A stretch of 64,000 bases of DNA. Source: Schistocephalus solidus (Eukaryota > Platyhelminthes > Cestoda > Diphyllobothriidea > Diphyllobothriidae). Below are positions 60,803 through 64,000 of the stretch, piece by piece. Where the stretch lies: positions 186,001 to 250,000 of the forward strand of contig WEDG01002927.1 in the NCBI GenBank assembly GCA_017591395.1. Reading direction: 5' to 3'. Within the stretch, counting starts at the first letter, position 1. Every line of letters starts with the position of its first letter. The notes beneath the pieces are model-generated. The model saw only the letters and a program-made list of their open reading frames with translations, did no database searches and was not told the origin of the DNA. A program made the translations under genes and the position numbers.

Positions 60803-61380
60803 TCAAGTGACGGGAGATGCAGAGTCAGCGAGGATACACTTGGCTGGGCACGGAAAAGCAATGTTGATTTTAAGGTGGGCGCAAGTCAGTGGACCGTGCA
60901 CGCAGACCTTCGTAATGCGCATCCAGATCGACGTGGCGGTTGATACTGTTTGTGCCGGAGTGCCAAGCTTCGAGGAATTCGCGTGCCTGTTTGGTGCTAG
61001 CAATGGCGACCACTTCCGTTCCCTCCCAATTGAAGCGGTGGTCGCAATCAACGGCGTGCGCAAACACGAGAGACAAGGGATCGCGTCGGCGGATGGCCAG
61101 TTTGTGTTCATTTATGCGGGTCCCGAGTCGTCGGCCTGTATGGCCTACATAAGCGCAAGAGCAATTCGCACATGGAATGCGGTAAATAACATTGGTTTGT
61201 TGCTCTTTGGGTACGGGATCTTTAACACGTGATAGTGCTGCCCGCAGGGAGGACGCTGGCTTGTGAGCGATGCAGATACCAAATCGGTCTAGTTGTCGGG
61301 CGATCGTTTCCGAAATGCCCTGCATGTATGGCAATGAAACGAATTTCCTCGGTACTACTTCTCCATTAGAGCTCTGATAT
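60803..61380 (-). pseudogene. F1 GIY-YIG endonuclease (left copy, intact frame)
   Basis: A 154-codon frame (60870-61334) starts in the connector (PYMQGISETIARQLDRFG, AHKP) and carries the GIY-YIG domain: VIYRIPCANCSCAYVGHTGR (VIY...YVG with a CxxC zinc half-site), catalytic-type Arg in TRINEHKLA, His/Cys in FAHAVDCDHRF, and the Glu region REFLEAWHSGTNSINRHVDL. It ends in STDLRPP. All expected endonuclease motifs are in one frame, making this the best-preserved protein domain in the window, but it is cut off from its RT by a frameshift (near 61460) and stop. Confidence 0.88.
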
Positions 61381-61419
61381 TGTGGTTGCCTGTGACTTCG
61401 GAGACAGATTTCACGAAGC

Positions 61420-62424
61420 TCATCGGATATCCGTTAGATCGGAATAGATTGTATAAATAGGCAAGTTCTTTTTAAGTAGATACTCGCTGTTACAGTACCG
61501 GGAGGCGCGGTGAAAAAGAGCTCGAACGCAGCTTCGTTTGTGGGCAGCAGGATGATTGCTCCCATAGTTCAGGATTATTTCGGCATTTGAGTCTTTTCTG
61601 TGGACGCTGGTTGCGAGCTGGCCATCACTCAATCTTTGCACCATGACGTCGAGAAACGGGAGGATGTCGCCTGTTGCTCCTTCGCGGGTGAATTGTATAG
61701 CAGGGAAGACACCATTAAGACTTTCATGCAGCCGTTCCACTTCGCGGTTGTTAAAGACCACGAAGGTATCATCTACGTAGCGAAGCCACATTTTCGGCCT
61801 GAGGTTTTTGAATCACAGCTTCTTCTAGACGTTGTAAGACTAGCTCGGCAAGTAGCCCCGATATCGGTGAGCCCATTGGAGTACCCTTGACCTGTTGGTA
61901 ATGCTTACCGTCGAATTGACAATAATTCTTAAGGCAGAGCCAGAGCATGTCTAAAACGTGCTGCGTTGGAATGTCTATTGGCGTTTCTCTAGACGTCGAG
62001 CTACACTCTCAATTGCCAGGTTATGTGGTATTGAGGAAAAAGAGCAACCACATCAAACGATAGAATGCATTCATCAGGACTTACATTAAGGCCTTGAATT
62101 CTTTGAAGAAAAGCATGCGAGTTGCTGATGCTGTACTGTGAACCATTACTAAGGTGCTTTAGGCGTTTGTATAACCATTTGGCAAGGTTATAAGTAGGCG
62201 ATCCAATGAGTGGCACTATGATCCTCAAGGGTGCGTCCGCTTTGTGAATCTTTGGAAGACCATAGGCACGTGCGATGCGCGGATCATTGAGAGTTAGAAA
62301 TGTAGCGTCCGCGGGGCTTATGAGTTTCATTCTAGTGAGCTCATTCACCTTCTTCTTTACGGATGCAGCCTGTTTTTTCGTTGGATCCTCAGCAACGGGG
62401 ATGTAGGCCTCCCTGTCATGAACT
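61420..62424 (-). pseudogene. F1 reverse transcriptase (left copy, frameshifted)
   Basis: The first frame (62001 to about 62420) reads LVHDREAYIPVAEDPTKK, ARAYGLPKIHKADAPLRIIV, LIGSPTYNLAKWLYKRL and ILSFDVVALF, and then is frameshifted near 62025. The GTPMGSPISGLLAEL box lies at 61830-61890 in another frame, broken by an extra A near 61810. The last frame (61420-61791) has MWLRYVDDTFVVFNN (intact YVDD), IQFTREGATGDILPFLDVMV and the connector start. Penelope RTs are telomerase-like. All core motifs are present, but three or more frameshifts separate them, and one lost A near 61472 cuts the link to the endonuclease. Confidence 0.88.
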
Positions 62425-62435
62425 AAAGAATTATT

Positions 62436-62960
62436 GTTAATTCGACGGTAAGCAATACCAACAGGTCAAGGGTACTCCAATGGGCTCACCGATATCGGGG
62501 CTACTTGCCGAGCTAGTCTTACAACGTCTAGAAGAAGCTGTGATTCAAAACCTCAGGCCGAAAATGTGGCTTCGCTACGTAGATGATACCTTCGTGGTCA
62601 TTAACAACTGCGAAGTGGAACGGCTGCATGAAAGTCTTAATGGTGTCTTCCCTGCTATACAATTCACCCGCGAAGGAGCAACAGGCGACATCCTCCCGTT
62701 TCTCGACGTCATGGTGCAAAGATTGAGTGATGGCCAGCTCGCAACCAGCGTCCACAGAAAAGACTCAAATGCCGAAATAATCCTGAACTATGGGAGCAAT
62801 CATCCTGCTGCCCACAAACGAAGCTGCGTTCGAGCTCTTTTCACCGCGCCTTCCGGTACTGTAACAGCGAGTATCTACTTAAAAAAGAACTTGCCTATTT
62901 ATACAAACTATTCCGATCTAACGGATATCCGATGAGCTTCGTGAAAAACTGTCTCCGAAG
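62436..62960 (+). pseudogene. F1 reverse transcriptase, C-terminal half (right copy)
   Basis: A single frame from about 62436 to 62935 contains YQQVKGTPMGSPISGLLAEL, VLQRLEEAV, MWLRYVDDTFVVINN (catalytic YVDD at about 62573-62584), IQFTREGATGDILPFLDVMV and NAEIILNYGSNHPAAHKRSC. Unlike the left copy, the GSPIS box and YVDD are joined in one frame. One T is missing near 62835 (in GAGCTCTTTTCACC), so the connector is read out of frame and ends at TGA 62933-62935. The RT N-terminal motifs are absent because of the 5' truncation. It cannot be active by itself. Confidence 0.88.
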
Positions 62961-63485
62961 TCACAGGCAACCACAATATCAGAGCTCTAATGGAGAAGTA
63001 GTACCGAGGAAATTCGTTTCATTGCCATACATGCAGGGCATTTCGGAAACGATCGCCCGACAACTAGACCGATTTGGTATCTGCATCGCTCACAAGCCAG
63101 CGTCCTCCTGCGGGCAGCACTATCACGTGTTAAAGATCCCGTACCCAAAGAGCAACAAACCAATGTTATTTACCGCATTCCATGTGCGAATTGCTCTTGC
63201 GCTTATGTAGGCCATACAGGCCGACGACTCGGGACCCGCATAAATGAACACAAACTGGCCATCCGCCGACGCGATCCCTTGTCTCTCGTGTTTGCGCACG
63301 CCGTTGATTGCGACCACCGCTTCAATTGGGAGGGAACGGAAGTGGTCGCCATGGCTAGCACCAAACAGGCACGCGAATTCCTCGAAGCTTGGCACTCCGG
63401 CACAAACAGTATCAACCGCCACGTCGATCTGGATGCGCATTACGAAGGTCTGCGTGCACGGTCCACTGACTTGCGCCCACCTTAA
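62932..63485 (+). pseudogene. F1 GIY-YIG endonuclease (right copy, frameshifted)
   Basis: The connector frame (62932-63110) carries MSFVKNCLRSHRQPQYQSS and PYMQGISETIARQLDRFG followed by AHKPASS. One C is missing near 63108 compared with the left copy, so the GIY-YIG core continues in another frame. That frame ends, at 63225-63485, with TGRRLGTRINEHKLA, FAHAVDCDHRFNWEG and REFLEAWHSGTNSINRHVDL. Apart from this lesion the domain matches the left copy almost residue for residue. Confidence 0.88.
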
Positions 63486-63698
63486 AATCAACATTGCTTT
63501 CCGTGCCCAGCCAAGTGTATCCTCGCTGACTCTGCATCTCCCGCCACTTGACTTGCTATCATAACTCTAGCACCCCTCATGCGACAGCTATCGTAACAGG
63601 ATTCACGGCCCCCAAAACCCCCCATGGCGTCAGTCTGTCGATGTAACCTCTCGGCCCCTAAACCCTCCAGCGTGACAGTCCCAACTCTTACTTCTCAT

Positions 63699-63743
63699 TT
63701 CGTCTGACGACGGGTTGGTGTAACCAGCTTGAAAATTCACGAG
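63699..63743 (+). ncRNA. Minimal hammerhead-like motif, copy 3 (right F1 end)
   Basis: Stem I TTCGT (63699-63703) pairs with ACGAG (63739-63743). CTGACGA is at 63704-63710, one unpaired C at 63711, and stem II is 63712-63719 with 63723-63730. GAAA is at 63731-63734, the AATT stem III at 63734-63737, and the predicted cleavage follows C63738. Same fold as the two minus-strand copies. Confidence 0.6.
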
Positions 63744-63792
63744 TAAACCTCGATTTTCCGACGAGCCTTCTTTCTTCATTTATCATCTCGGA

Positions 63793-64000
63793 ATGCATAC
63801 TACCTCAACTATTCAACATATTTTTGGGCGTCAAACGCTTATTCTAACCAGACGTTGCGAGAAGTTTTCGCAGAGGGAGGCGACGACGCTTGAACCACTG
63901 AGTTTTCTCCATCGCTGTCGTGATCATGGCATCCTTCCAAAGTCTCTTCGATTTAAACCCACACTGCCAAATGAGGCTGGGAGATTGCTCGCTCGCAAAT
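63793..64000 (+). CDS. Penelope-like F1 protein, N-terminus (next tandem copy, runs off window)
   Basis: An ATG at 63793 opens a frame that continues to the window edge without a stop (69 codons). The second half, with CEKFSQREATTLEPLSFLHR, CRDHGILPKSLRFKP and NEAGRLLARK, resembles the conserved N-terminal region of Penelope-like ORFs (a basic CRDHxxxPxxLRxK pattern). It begins about 40 bases after the end of the right palindrome copy and in the same direction, so this is a head-to-tail tandem in which the right copy supplies the upstream pLTR. The start is the only ATG in the frame after the pLTR end. An earlier part could be non-coding. It may be the one intact copy, but the rest is not visible. 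Confidence 0.65.
   Translation, partial: MHTTSTIQHIFGRQTLILTRRCEKFSQREATTLEPLSFLHRCRDHGILPKSLRFKPTLPNEAGRLLARK

Larger units (their letters stand above)
60600..62424 (-). mobile_element. Penelope-like element F1, left copy of a palindrome (5'-truncated)
   Basis: Minus-strand element from the RT N-terminus (62420) to its 3' hammerhead-like motif (60605-60649). Bases 60600-61933 are the mirror image of 62423-63751. The inner 61934-62422 exists only once and holds the first RT motifs. Truncation at 62424 coincides with the start of the opposite copy, so the two elements are joined head to head. Confidence 0.9.
62423..63760 (+). mobile_element. Penelope-like element F1, right copy of the palindrome (5'-truncated)
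   Basis: Plus-strand copy starting inside the RT just before the GTPMGSPIS box and running to the 3' hammerhead-like motif and beyond. It is nearly identical to the left arm in reverse orientation, but its frameshifts are at different places. The homology to the 54-kb fragment continues past 63751 (CCTCGATTTTCCGACGAG), where the left arm has already stopped. Confidence 0.9.

Noticed and set aside
60723..61232. 169-codon plus-strand frame
   Set aside because: Lies opposite the F1 GIY-YIG frame, which has real motifs. The mirror frame at 63123-63494 (minus) is the same artefact in the other arm.

Overview
The window looks like repeat-rich, gene-poor animal DNA. It has long AT-rich stretches with no convincing gene, and almost everything recognisable is mobile-element sequence. 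The mix (Penelope-like retroelements with GIY-YIG endonucleases, an APE-type LINE ending in C2H2 zinc fingers, a Ty3/gypsy element, tRNA-derived SINEs) fits a large parasitic flatworm genome, most likely a tapeworm. The organism is inference. I found no bacterial-style operons, rRNA, bona fide tRNA genes or CRISPR.

Layout. 1-12 kb: AT-rich, with three weak candidate exons (51-182 minus, 2466-2540 plus, 4027-4287 plus) and a fragment of a dispersed repeat near 5.0 kb. 12-13 kb: an inverted repeat and a SINE pair. 13.36-17.86 kb: a decayed Ty3/gypsy element on the minus strand with both LTRs, PPT, PBS, gag zinc knuckle, protease, RT, RNase H and integrase. 18.8-20.25 kb: a cluster of an unnamed repeat ('DR'). 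20.25-23.97 kb: a LINE on the minus strand. 27.99-28.84 kb: five copies of a 171-bp satellite. 39.6-40.1 kb: another DR copy. 42.3-43.5 kb: SINE fragments and a Penelope fragment. 46.4-47.0 kb: a third Penelope lineage (GIY-YIG part).

53.4-64 kb is the most interesting part. It contains Penelope terminal repeats (pLTRs) with hammerhead-ribozyme folds, a minus-strand Penelope copy ('F2') split by a pair of SINEs, a plus-strand F2 copy behind degenerate tandem pLTRs, a 309-bp-period tandem array of a SINE, and a 3.2-kb palindrome made of two head-to-head copies of another Penelope family ('F1'). The palindrome is followed head-to-tail by the start of a third F1 copy that runs off the window.

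How the parts relate. None of the elements looks able to move by itself: every coding region has frameshifts, stops or deletions, and the Ty3 RT and one Penelope RT have lost the YxDD catalytic segment. SINEs would depend on LINE machinery in trans. The RNA-level signals are better preserved than the proteins: one near-perfect hammerhead in a pLTR, three copies of a second minimal hammerhead-like motif, and Pol III A/B boxes in the SINEs. Hammerheads in Penelope-like elements are known from published work; the new points here are the specific variants and their arrangement. All alignments were made by eye.
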